Translations under genes and position numbers: made by a program
NCBI GenBank assembly: GCA_965658445.1
Contig: CBFHSF010000005.1
Location: 62,001-126,000, forward strand
Source: CBFHSF01 sp965658445
GTDB taxonomy: Bacteria > Bacteroidota > Bacteroidia > Flavobacteriales > Schleiferiaceae
Direction of reading: 5' to 3'
Length of the DNA stretch: 64,000 bases
The notes under the pieces: model-generated
What the model saw: only the letters and a program-made list of their open reading frames with translations
Told to the model about the DNA's origin: nothing
The model's database searches: none
In this document: piece after piece, positions 53,501 to 60,471 of the stretch
Numbering within the stretch: the stretch's first letter is position 1
Layout: each line of letters starts with the position of its first letter

Positions 53501-54007
53501 CGAGATACTGGCCCTTAAAATGGTATTTCCCCCAATGTTCCCGGAGAGCTGAAGGTTGAGTTGACTTTGCAATACAGCGTCTTGTGCATTCCCTACGGAT
53601 AGACTTCTGGAAATGGAACCGCTTCGGGCCAATCCAGAGAAGGGGTCGGAAACGGTAGGGATTTCTGTGCGGGTAGGTCGTGCTTGATTGGATTGGATTT
53701 CTTCTTGAATCAAATCACGTGACAGGGCATATTGATCTTCTGTAAGATTCCATGAGAGCGTCTCAAACGTGACGCGATAATTGCTGTCATACGCTTCAGC
53801 GAAAGCCACTTTTCCCGTCCCCAGAATCAATTGGTAATCTTTCCCTTCAGAAAGGGTGGTGGAGTCTGATTGAATGACGAGGGTAGAGGGGAGTATGGTG
53901 TTTTCCGAAAAGTCTACAGTGTCCCTCCACGCTTGAGAATGCGCGTAGAAACTTCCCAGAAGCAGGAAGAATACAAGAGAGATTCTATGTGTGTTTGGAC
54001 CTTTCAT
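50534..54007 (-). CDS. Outer-membrane protein related to the N-terminal part of SprA
   Basis: A protein of 1157 residues (with a 98-base N run inside). Start ATG 54007 (MKGPNTHRISLVFFLLLGSF signal peptide). It then has GSISRSLSVGNAQDAVLQSQ, LNLQLSGNIGGNTILRAS and a DRVFIELENPDFGKIVAGDF block, as found early in the T9SS translocon protein SprA. The rest is barrel-like strands to a C-terminus in TLQIKAFF. SprA itself is ~2400 residues, so this is a short relative and not the translocon pore. Its role is unknown; an outer-membrane function linked to T9SS or cell-surface structure is plausible. It is divergent from the OmpA-family gene. Confidence 0.82.
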   Translation of the reverse strand: MKGPNTHRISLVFFLLLGSFYAHSQAWRDTVDFSENTILPSTLVIQSDSTTLSEGKDYQLILGTGKVAFAEAYDSNYRVTFETLSWNLTEDQYALSRDLIQEEIQSNQARPTRTEIPTVSDPFSGLARSGSISRSLSVGNAQDAVLQSQLNLQLSGNIGGNTILRASISDQNLPVQPEGTTQTLREFDRVFIELENPDFGKIVAGDFVLGNRKSTYASFDKKLSGALVASPIAIGEEDTLLVRGVGALARGQFARNEIRGQEGNQGPYRLSGNRNEVFIIVLSGSERVYIDGVPLTRGQDKDYIIDYNTGEITFTPLRPITKDKRIIVEFQYTEQSYVRTMAFGEVAYKSKKSKNSLQFYSEQDNKNQPLFGEFTDAEKAALAAAGDDPLKAVVPGWTETAFEPGRLLYEIVDSLGVDTVFVISPDGSGSPLYEVQFAYVGPGLGDYVIDPAGANGRVFRWVPPVNGEPQGSYIPAKVLPRPGVLQVLALDGELDVSKNQKITYHGGWSRKDPNTFSXXXXXXXXXXXXXXXXXXXXXXXXXXXXXXXXXXLNADNQTGLAGKLGYAYGNINQGWNAGFSVEHVDSSFSTIERFREVEFSRNWNLPVGVQTQQQAADAHLGYRASANQWGKYQFQYLGTGEGFVGTKHNAGGKYQDKNWDIDFAGSWLSTQQNGVRTEFLRQKSRVRRNLFSSFYTGLWSEAELNTSQNDSVALTTGSYRFLEGDFFVGIGDSSSVWMELSAGLRNDDTARVSDFSRQAQAEYYRIKSIVRSKTWGRWYFYGQYRELENDFNPNRNQQTTTGRIDFSHRFFKNSLQLNSLYQVGVGSEPIREYRYIPVPAGTGTHTWRDYNNNGIQELDEFELAQFPDEATFLRTFILGNQLLPTSEIQFSQLVRWDPKRVFSARWIGLFSFQVQYANRVKSLFTSSQNDLDPFAARPDSSVVSQSENFRGSVFLNRANPKWGGEYTYLQNEQINNQSYGLESSSQQEHQLRSRYQFISNWEVRLDYVQSTRTNSAFLLSSRNYRIQRQTLSPRLIFQPGPQFSITLQSDIKAAVENELMQDLQSASGGLQVNWNRGGKWNVTASGEWVDITFTGDPNNASGYALLEGLQPGANALWQTQFQFLLNSFLQLNVQYNGRTSANSPIIHTGTLQIKAFF
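52357..52454. other. 98-base run of N
   Basis: Unresolved sequence inside the SprA-like gene, at about residues 519-551. The reading frame continues on both sides. Confidence 1.
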
Positions 54008-54308
54008 TTTGGGAATCAACCCATTGAGGTATCAACAATGCAAAGTGATTAACTTTTTTTGAGTCTGCCTAATGGGTCTGTATTCCACTTTATTTTTGAT
54101 GCTAGAACATTCAGTTTCAAGTAGGAATGTAAGCAAACATACAACGCGTAATCGCCGTATTGGTGTACACATACCGAAAATTAGGAACAATTCGTTTTAC
54201 TACAAGGTTTATGGGCTCCCTCGAGGCACCACGATAACCATGCTGATAACAACGATTACAGAAGATTCGATTTAATTAGGAACATACAAAACAAGAAAAA
54301 ACATAGAC
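54008..54308. other. Divergent promoter region of the SprA-like and OmpA genes
   Basis: About 300 bases. A perfect TATTTTTG -7 box lies at 54091-54098 on the plus strand but would give a ~200-base leader to OmpA; no spaced TTG was found. A short 67-codon frame (54072-54275) has no family features and is not called. No clear hairpins. Confidence 0.5.
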
Positions 54309-55307
54309 ATGATGAAATCCCTAAGTGCAAAGACCGTCGGACTCCTGGCAATGGGGTCCCTAGCGCTCTCTTCTTGTGTTACCTCCAAGGTGCACAAAGA
54401 TCTTCAAGCTCAATACCAAGCGTGTCAAGATGAGGTAGAAGCCCTCAGAAACAAGAACCGCGAGATGGAAGAGAACAACACAGAGCTTAAAGCTAAATTT
54501 GATCGTTCCAGTCAGAAAGTGGAATCCTTGACTGCAGATACCACACAGCTGGGCAATGATTTGAGAATGGCTCGTAGGAATTATGACGAACTCAACAAGA
54601 GTTATGAGTTCTTGCTCAAAAACAACAATACGCTCCTTGCCAATAACGCAAGAGAAAACAAAGCGCTCTTAACGCAGATGGAAGCGCTTCAGACCAAACT
54701 ACAAACCAAGGAAGATTCGTTGAGAATTGAGCAGGCGAGACTTTCAGAAATCTCCACTCAGTTGGCTGCGCGCGAGCAAAGAGTAAATGAATTGGAGGGA
54801 ATTATCCAAAGAAAGGATTCCGTTGTAGAATACGTTCGCTCCAAGGTGTCGGATGCTCTCTTGGGCTTCCAGGGAAATGGTCTTACCGTAGAAATGAAAA
54901 ATGGGCAGGTATACGTCTCTATGGACAACAGCCTCCTATTTGCCTCTGGAAGTTGGAATGTAGCGCCACAAGGAAAAGTTGCTTTGGAAAAGCTTGCCGC
55001 GGTGTTGGCAGACAATCCAGACATTAGAATTTTGGTAGAGGGTCACACAGATGACGACGCTTACAGAGGAAGAGGACAGGTTAGCGACAACTGGGATCTT
55101 TCCGTAATGCGCGCCACTAGCGTGGTAAAAATTATCACTGAAAATTCTGGAATTGACCCCAAGCGAATTACTGCTGCCGGTCGTGGAGAGTTCTTGCCAT
55201 TGGCGGACAACGGAACCGCAGAGGGAAAGGCCACCAACAGAAGAACGGAAATCATCTTGACTCCTGATTTAACCGAATTGGCTGATTTGATTGAGACGAT
55301 TAAATAA
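54309..55307 (+). CDS. OmpA-family peptidoglycan-binding lipoprotein
   Basis: A protein of 332 residues. The lipoprotein signal ends MGSLALSSC. A long coiled coil (residues ~30-165) separates it from a C-terminal OmpA domain: VEGHTDDDAYRGRGQVSDNW, then DLSVMRATSVVKII, ending in NRRTEIILTP. The Asp and Arg in DLSVMRA and NRR are the usual diaminopimelate contacts. It probably links the outer membrane to the wall. Start codon: ATG at 54309 or the next ATG (54312). Confidence 0.93.
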   Translation: MMKSLSAKTVGLLAMGSLALSSCVTSKVHKDLQAQYQACQDEVEALRNKNREMEENNTELKAKFDRSSQKVESLTADTTQLGNDLRMARRNYDELNKSYEFLLKNNNTLLANNARENKALLTQMEALQTKLQTKEDSLRIEQARLSEISTQLAAREQRVNELEGIIQRKDSVVEYVRSKVSDALLGFQGNGLTVEMKNGQVYVSMDNSLLFASGSWNVAPQGKVALEKLAAVLADNPDIRILVEGHTDDDAYRGRGQVSDNWDLSVMRATSVVKIITENSGIDPKRITAAGRGEFLPLADNGTAEGKATNRRTEIILTPDLTELADLIETIK

Positions 55308-55349
55308 GATTGAGATAAGATTCTGGAAAATGGATGGGGGACAGGTTTT

Positions 55350-56705
55350 TTAACCAAATAGGCCAGAAACTAGTTCCTCAATTTTCCCCACCCCATGAAC
55401 CCGGATAGCGTACTGTCCGGGTTTTATTTTGTTGTATTTGGAAATATAGATTTCTTCAAAACCCAGCTTTTCTGCCTCCAAGATTCTTTGTTCTATGCGA
55501 TTCACGGCGCGGATTTCTCCGGCCAGACCGACTTCACCCGCAAAACACGCCTTGTCAGAAACCGTGATGTCTTCATTGGAGGATAGGATGGCAGATACCA
55601 CCGCCAAGTCAATGGCCGGATCATCTACTTTGATACCGCCTGTGATATTCAAGAACACGTCTTTGGCGCCTAGGCGGAAGCCACATCGCTTTTCTAAAAC
55701 CGCAAGCAACATATTGAGTCGACGCGTATCAAAACCTGTACAGGACCTCTGAGGCGTTCCGTACACAGCAGAAGACACCAACGCCTGAATCTCTATGAGC
55801 ATGGGGCGCATGCCCTCCAACATGGCGGCTACTGAAATTCCACTTAGGGCCTCATCTTTTTTGGAGAGTAAAATTTCTGAGGGGTTAAGAACTTCTCGCA
55901 ACCCCTTGGCGTTCATCTCGTAAATACCCAACTCCGCCGTAGAGCCAAATCGGTTTTTATGGGCGCGAAGCAAGCGATAAATATGGTGTTGATCCCCTTC
56001 GAACTGGAGAACGACATCCACCATGTGCTCCAACACCTTTGGACCCGCCAGCTGTCCGTCTTTGTTGATGTGACCAATGAGAACCACCGGAGTAGAGGTC
56101 TTTTTGGCAAAGGTCAAAAGCTCCGCAGCACATTCCCTAATTTGACTGATGGACCCGGGCATAGCATCCAAGGCATCCGTGTGCAAGGTCTGTATAGAAT
56201 CTATAATAACCACATCGGGGACGAGCTCCGCGATATGGGTAAATATCTTTTGAGTATGAGTTTCAGTAAGGATGTAGTTTTCTGGATTGCTGTCTGCCAA
56301 TCGGTCCGCGCGCATTTTGATTTGCTTGTCGCTTTCCTCCCCTGATACGTAGAGAACTTTGCGCTTAATCCTTTCAGACAACTGAAGCATAAGCGTACTC
56401 TTTCCAATGCCAGGTTCTCCCCCTAACAAGACCAACGATCCAGGAACCAATCCACCGCCGAGCACTCTGTCCAACTCTCCGTCGTGGGTAGACATTCTCT
56501 CCTCTTGGGTGAAAGTAACTTCGGAGAGTTTTACAGGTCGCGAGGTGTCGCGCACAGGTGCTACATGGGCCGTTCGGGGAGCTTTCTTTTGTATCACCTC
56601 TTCTACAATGGTGTTCCACTCTCCACATTTGTTGCATTGGCCCATCCACTTAGCGTGTTGGGATCCACAACTCTGACAGATGTATACGGTGGTAGATTTA
56701 GCCAT
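55350..56705 (-). CDS. radA: DNA repair protein RadA
   Basis: A RecA-like ATPase of 451 residues that promotes branch migration in homologous recombination. The N-terminal C4 zinc motif is CQSCGSQHAKWMGQCNKCGEW (two CxxC pairs). Walker A is GEPGIGKSTLM. The RadA-specific KNRFG motif sits in AHKNRFGSTAELG. The C-terminal Lon protease-like domain lacks proteolysis. It overlaps the rfaE2 stop by eight bases and is last in the panC-panD-YbhN-rfaE2-radA unit. Confidence 0.97.
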   Translation of the reverse strand: MAKSTTVYICQSCGSQHAKWMGQCNKCGEWNTIVEEVIQKKAPRTAHVAPVRDTSRPVKLSEVTFTQEERMSTHDGELDRVLGGGLVPGSLVLLGGEPGIGKSTLMLQLSERIKRKVLYVSGEESDKQIKMRADRLADSNPENYILTETHTQKIFTHIAELVPDVVIIDSIQTLHTDALDAMPGSISQIRECAAELLTFAKKTSTPVVLIGHINKDGQLAGPKVLEHMVDVVLQFEGDQHHIYRLLRAHKNRFGSTAELGIYEMNAKGLREVLNPSEILLSKKDEALSGISVAAMLEGMRPMLIEIQALVSSAVYGTPQRSCTGFDTRRLNMLLAVLEKRCGFRLGAKDVFLNITGGIKVDDPAIDLAVVSAILSSNEDITVSDKACFAGEVGLAGEIRAVNRIEQRILEAEKLGFEEIYISKYNKIKPGQYAIRVHGVGKIEELVSGLFG

Positions 56706-57192
56706 CGCTCTTAATTTTGTCTATGAGTTGAGACGTGGAGAAACCGTCCACAAAGGGAATGAGTACCAATTCGCCACCATTTTCAATAACGAAATCTCCT
56801 CCGACAACTTCTTCTGGTTTGTAGTCGGCACCCTTTACCATAACATCGGGCTTTATGGCCTTGATCAATTCTATGGGGGTTTCTTCCTCAAAAGGAATTA
56901 CGATATCAACGGCGTGCAAACTGGCCATAACCAATTGGCGACTGCTCAGGGGGGCAATGGGTCTGGAGGGGCCTTTGAGGCCTGAAATGGAAGCGTCAGA
57001 ATTGATGCCAACAATGAGGATGTCTCCCGCACCTTTGGCTCGTGCCAAATAATCAACGTGACCGCGATGCAAAAGATCAAAACAACCATTGGTGAAAACT
57101 ACTTTCTTACCCAGTAATTCCCAGCCCTTACGGCGTCTGACAAGCGTTTCTAAATCGGTGATTTTGGATTCAATGGCTTTAAGAGGCTCCAT
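56698..57192 (-). CDS. rfaE2: D-glycero-beta-D-manno-heptose 1-phosphate adenylyltransferase
   Basis: A protein of 164 residues, the stand-alone nucleotidyltransferase half of HldE/RfaE. VVFTNGCFDLLHRGHVDYLA carries the HxGH adenylyltransferase motif, and VKGADYKPEEVVGG is family-typical. It makes ADP-heptose for lipopolysaccharide core. The kinase partner (RfaE1) is not in the window. It overlaps the YbhN-like gene by 14 bases upstream and radA by eight downstream. Confidence 0.93.
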   Translation of the reverse strand: MEPLKAIESKITDLETLVRRRKGWELLGKKVVFTNGCFDLLHRGHVDYLARAKGAGDILIVGINSDASISGLKGPSRPIAPLSSRQLVMASLHAVDIVIPFEEETPIELIKAIKPDVMVKGADYKPEEVVGGDFVIENGGELVLIPFVDGFSTSQLIDKIKSDG

Positions 57193-58201
57193 TTGCTTTA
57201 CCTTTTAATTTTCCCGTTTTTCTTCTTTCAAAGTAAAGGAAAATAAAGGCAAGGAGACCGGTCAAAAGCAACATTAATGTTTGACTTGAGTGTACGATGG
57301 TGGCAAAGGTCAATCCGTCTTCTCTCGCCACACCAAGTACCAATAGGGCCATAGTCACAAAGTAGTGATACGCTCCCCATCCTCCCGGCACGGGAACTAC
57401 AATTCCCAAAGAAGCTGCCATCATAATAAACAACCCATCAGAAAGGGTGAGATGTGAAGTGGCGTCAAGCGAAAAGAAAACAACGTAGACCATCAAAAAG
57501 TACAATACCCAAATGAGCAGGGTGTGCGCGATAAAGGCCCCTTTTTTCTTCATCTGACCAAAGGTTTTAAAGCCTTCTTTGACTCCGTTTAAAAAGGCTC
57601 GTACCGGTGCAAATTTTGGGTGGTTAATGATGCGCTTTCTAAAGATCAAGAACACCAAACCAAAGACTGCGGCTCCTCCCAAAGCGATGTACTTCAGAGT
57701 ATTTGAAGATTCTTCTGCCGCGGTATCGCTATTGGTAAAGGTCAGGTTAAACAGACTAAAGAAATCGTCAAAGTGCAAAACAAAAGCCGTTCCCATTACG
57801 AGGAAAAGCATGACAAAGTCGATGACTCTTTCCAACAAAACCGTCCCAAACAACTTGTCAATGGGAATGTCTTCTACTTGATTCATGGATGTACATCGGG
57901 CCAGTTCTCCAGCGCGAGGAACCGCCAAGTTTACAATGTAGAGGACAGAAACGGAATGCACGGAATTCCAAAACTTAGCCTTGTAACCAAGAGGCTCAAG
58001 CATGAGAAGCCAACGCGCACCCCTAGAAACAATGGCCACATATCCCATAACCATAGAAAGCAGGACATAAGAGTAATCTGCCTTCTTGAGATCTTGCCAA
58101 AGTTGTTGCGGATCCGTATTCTTAAATGCCAAAAACAGTAGGGTTCCCGCTATGGCAATAAATAGCAGGTACTTTCCGATGGTTTTTAGCGTTTTCTTCA
58201 A
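57179..58201 (-). CDS. YbhN/LPG-synthase-TM family membrane protein (flippase-like)
   Basis: A protein of 340 residues with about eight membrane helices. The family core is seen in VNLAVPRAGELARCTSMNQ and VERVIDFVMLFLVMG-like sequence, and in SLGIVVPVPGGWGAYHYFV. It belongs to the UPF0104 group related to the membrane half of lysylphosphatidylglycerol synthase. Members are thought to move or modify lipids; the substrate is unknown here. Its place between panD and rfaE2 is common in Bacteroidetes and fits an envelope role. Confidence 0.88.
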   Translation of the reverse strand: MKKTLKTIGKYLLFIAIAGTLLFLAFKNTDPQQLWQDLKKADYSYVLLSMVMGYVAIVSRGARWLLMLEPLGYKAKFWNSVHSVSVLYIVNLAVPRAGELARCTSMNQVEDIPIDKLFGTVLLERVIDFVMLFLVMGTAFVLHFDDFFSLFNLTFTNSDTAAEESSNTLKYIALGGAAVFGLVFLIFRKRIINHPKFAPVRAFLNGVKEGFKTFGQMKKKGAFIAHTLLIWVLYFLMVYVVFFSLDATSHLTLSDGLFIMMAASLGIVVPVPGGWGAYHYFVTMALLVLGVAREDGLTFATIVHSSQTLMLLLTGLLAFIFLYFERRKTGKLKGKANGAS

Positions 58202-58203
58202 GT

Positions 58204-58554
58204 TTACGAGAGGGAGTTATCGTTTTCGTTGGGGAAAATAATAGAGGGGCTGAACGATTTCGCTTCCTCAATATCCATGATTCCGTAGGCGATGATAATG
58301 ATGATGTCTCCAGCTTGAACTTTTCTAGCAGCGGGTCCATTCAAAGTGATTTCTCCAGAGCCTGGCTGACCCTTGATAACATACGTATCCAAACGCTCTC
58401 CATTGTTGATGTTTACAATAGAGACTTTTTCTCCTTCTATAAGGTTGGCCGCATTCATCAATGATTCGTCAATGGTGATGCTTCCTATGTAATTTAGATC
58501 CGCTCCGGTAACCTTTACGCGGTGAATCTTACTTTTTACAACCTCAATTTGCAT
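58204..58554 (-). CDS. panD: Aspartate 1-decarboxylase
   Basis: It makes beta-alanine from aspartate for pantothenate and CoA. The protein has 116 residues. The self-cleavage site Gly24-Ser25 is in NYIGSITID; cleavage leaves the pyruvoyl group on the new N-terminal Ser. The Lys9/His11 region (KSKIHRVKVT) and a C-terminal IIIAYGIMD complete the family. Its ATG follows a 123-base structured leader. The next gene starts two bases away. Confidence 0.97.
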   Translation of the reverse strand: MQIEVVKSKIHRVKVTGADLNYIGSITIDESLMNAANLIEGEKVSIVNINNGERLDTYVIKGQPGSGEITLNGPAARKVQAGDIIIIIAYGIMDIEEAKSFSPSIIFPNENDNSLS

Positions 58555-58677
58555 AGGTTTTCAATTTTGGGTGACCCTCCAACTTCTGTGTTCGCTTCGA
58601 TTCAGGTCACGTGAATCTGTGAAAGTCTTTAGAGCCTGCTTCGGGGAAAAACCGTAGACGGATTCCAAGACTTTCAC
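58555..58677 (-). promoter_or_regulatory. Structured 5' leader of panD (candidate RNA regulator)
   Basis: On the minus strand GTGAAAGTCTT (58677-58667) pairs perfectly with AAGACTTTCAC (58629-58619), enclosing ~37 bases. A second perfect hairpin, GATTCA-N7-TGAATC (58617-58599), follows. The loop of that hairpin (GTGACC) can pair with GGTCAC in the 58571-58576 segment near a GGAGGGTCACC stretch before the start codon. The -7 box TACTTTTG lies five bases upstream of the first helix, so transcription would start at the helix. No coding frame. It does not match riboswitch cores I can recall. Confidence 0.6.
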
Positions 58678-58681
58678 CGTG

Positions 58682-58689
58682 CAAAAGTA
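58682..58689 (-). promoter_or_regulatory. Putative internal -7 box between panC and panD (TACTTTTG)
   Basis: An exact TAnnTTTG match directly after the panC stop. It suggests panD and the following genes can be made from their own start. A -33 TTG at good distance was not found. Confidence 0.55.
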
Positions 58690-58690
58690 A

Positions 58691-59536
58691 TCAATTAATG
58701 GATAAATTATCTATCAAGCGCACATCCTTAACATTGACCGCAGCAAAGATGTGAGGGTTTTGTGAATCCCCAATTTTCACCAGGGTTTCTAGGGTATTAG
58801 CATCGGCAATGGCCAAGTATTCTACCTCGAAGTCAGCTTCCCTTTCAATCGCATGGGAGGCTTGGTTTAAGAGGGTTTTTACATCCGTTTTATGTGCGTT
58901 GTCTGCCATCCACTTCATTTGCTCGTGAATGACTTTGGCTCGATTTCTCTGGTCTTTGGTAAGTCGCTGGTTTCGTGAACTCATGGCCAAACCATTGGGT
59001 TCCCTCAAGGTCGGGCCGCCGTGGATGGTTACGGGCAATTTTTTTAGCGACACCATTTTGCGAATCACCGCCAGTTGCTGAAAGTCCTTTTCCCCAAAAA
59101 ATGCGTGGTCTGGATTGACCAAGCGAAGCAATCTTTCTACAATGGTACACACCCCCTGAAAGTGGTTGGGTCTATGAGCCCCTTCCAATCTATTTTCCAA
59201 CTCACCCAAGTCATAGTGGTCCGCTTGTACGTTGGACGGATACATTTCGGAAACCTCAGGGATGAAGACCAAATCACAGCCCTTTTCTTCTAAAAGTGCC
59301 AAATCGGCTTCTTCGGTTCTGGGATAATGCTCTAAATCACTGGCATTATTGAATTGCGTGGGATTTACAAAAATGCTACAAACGGTGAATTTTGTCTGTT
59401 TCTGGGCGAGTGACAAAAGAGATAAATGCCCCATGTGAAGCGCTCCCATAGTGGGAACGAACCCAATGAGCTTTCCTGAAGAACGCGCCTCTTGGGTCAC
59501 TTTGATTAAATCATCTTTGCGACGAACGACTCTCAT
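58691..59536 (-). CDS. panC: Pantothenate synthetase
   Basis: It ligates beta-alanine to pantoate with ATP. The protein has 281 residues. The HIGH-type motif is FVPTMGALHMGHLSLL, the pantoate/ATP site is VNPTQFNNASDLEHYPRT, GEKDFQQLAVI follows, and the KMSKS-type loop is GLAMSSRNQRL. The ATG at 59536 is chosen because the family starts a few residues before the first strand. It heads the minus-strand unit with panD and is divergent from the GT5-like gene. Confidence 0.97.
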   Translation of the reverse strand: MRVVRRKDDLIKVTQEARSSGKLIGFVPTMGALHMGHLSLLSLAQKQTKFTVCSIFVNPTQFNNASDLEHYPRTEEADLALLEEKGCDLVFIPEVSEMYPSNVQADHYDLGELENRLEGAHRPNHFQGVCTIVERLLRLVNPDHAFFGEKDFQQLAVIRKMVSLKKLPVTIHGGPTLREPNGLAMSSRNQRLTKDQRNRAKVIHEQMKWMADNAHKTDVKTLLNQASHAIEREADFEVEYLAIADANTLETLVKIGDSQNPHIFAAVNVKDVRLIDNLSIN

Positions 59537-59571
59537 AGATTGATTTTGAGGCCTCAAAGCTAGTCTAAAGC

Positions 59572-59602
59572 TTGAAGATTGCCTAAAAAATCAGTAAATT
59601 TG
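59572..59602 (+). promoter_or_regulatory. Putative promoter of the GT5-like/DUF4270/glmS unit (TTG-N20-TAAATTTG)
   Basis: TTG (59572-59574), a 20-base spacer, TAAATTTG (59595-59602). It lies 30 bases before the ATG at 59633. Good match in all parts. Confidence 0.75.
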
Positions 59603-59632
59603 CAAACTTGTAATTATGATAAGGAAGTTTTG

Positions 59633-60454
59633 ATGGAAAAGAAAAAGATACTTTACGTTTCGCAGGAAATTACTCCGTACCTACCAGAAAATGAAATTTC
59701 TAGAGCCGCTCTTGAGTTGCCCAAGAAAATGAATGACATGGGTCATGAGGTGAGAATTTTCATGCCGAGATTCGGAGTAATCAATGAAAGAAGACACCAG
59801 TTGCACGAGGTAATCCGCCTGAGCGGAATGAACATCGTTGTCAACGACATGGACCAACCCTTGATCATCAAAGTAGCTTCTGTGCCCTCTGCTAGAATGC
59901 AGGTTTACTTCATTGACAACGACGAGTACTTCAAGAGAAAGTCTACCGTACACGACAAGGATCACAACTTGCACCCAGACAATGACGAACGCATGTTGTT
60001 CTTCTGTAAAGGTGTAATGGAAACGGTTAAAAAACTGGGTTGGAAGCCAGATATCATTCACCTTCACGGATGGATGACCGCATTGTTCCCCATTTACTTG
60101 AAGAAGTTCCAAGCGGACGACGCCTTGTTCAATGAAGCCAAAGTAGTATTCTCGGCTCACGACAAAGGATTTGAAGGAGAACTCGGAGAAAACTTGGTAA
60201 AAGCCATGAAGTTTGACGGTGTTGAAGAGGCTGATTTGGAGTTCTTTGACAAGCCGACGTTCGAGAATTTACAGAAAGGTGCTGCAAAATTTGCCGACGG
60301 AATGGTAAAAGCTTCTGAAGGTGTACACGAAGATGTCATTAAATACGTTGAGTCTTTGGACTTGCCTATTTTTGATGGCACCAACTTATTGGAAGAGCCT
60401 AAGAGCATCGAAGGCTTTTACCAAACGGTAGTGGTGGAAGAAACCATTGCGTAA
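59633..60454 (+). CDS. Glycogen/starch synthase-like protein, N-terminal half only
   Basis: A protein of 273 residues from the ATG at 59633. It matches the N-terminal Rossmann half of GT5 glycogen synthases (KKILYVSQEITPYLPENEIS; PDIIHLHGWMTALFPIYLKK; VVFSAHDKGFEGEL) but stops where the second, nucleotide-sugar-binding half would begin. The usual KTGGLGDV loop is replaced by LPENEISRAALEL, so the ADP-glucose-contacting Lys is missing. Such half-proteins sit beside panC in many Bacteroidetes. Activity as glycogen synthase is doubtful. It is first of a unit with the DUF4270 and glmS genes. Confidence 0.85.
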   Translation: MEKKKILYVSQEITPYLPENEISRAALELPKKMNDMGHEVRIFMPRFGVINERRHQLHEVIRLSGMNIVVNDMDQPLIIKVASVPSARMQVYFIDNDEYFKRKSTVHDKDHNLHPDNDERMLFFCKGVMETVKKLGWKPDIIHLHGWMTALFPIYLKKFQADDALFNEAKVVFSAHDKGFEGELGENLVKAMKFDGVEEADLEFFDKPTFENLQKGAAKFADGMVKASEGVHEDVIKYVESLDLPIFDGTNLLEEPKSIEGFYQTVVVEETIA

Positions 60455-60471
60455 AAACTGAAGCGTCAAAT

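Noticed and set aside
54072..54275. 67-codon frame between the SprA-like and OmpA genes
   Set aside because: No family pattern and it overlaps the promoter region; likely chance.
58555..58677. Panel of known RNAs (SRP RNA, glycine, TPP or FMN riboswitches) for the panD leader
   Set aside because: GAAGCAGG is reminiscent of the SRP core, but the GGAA tetraloop and partner strand are missing; no other conserved core was found.
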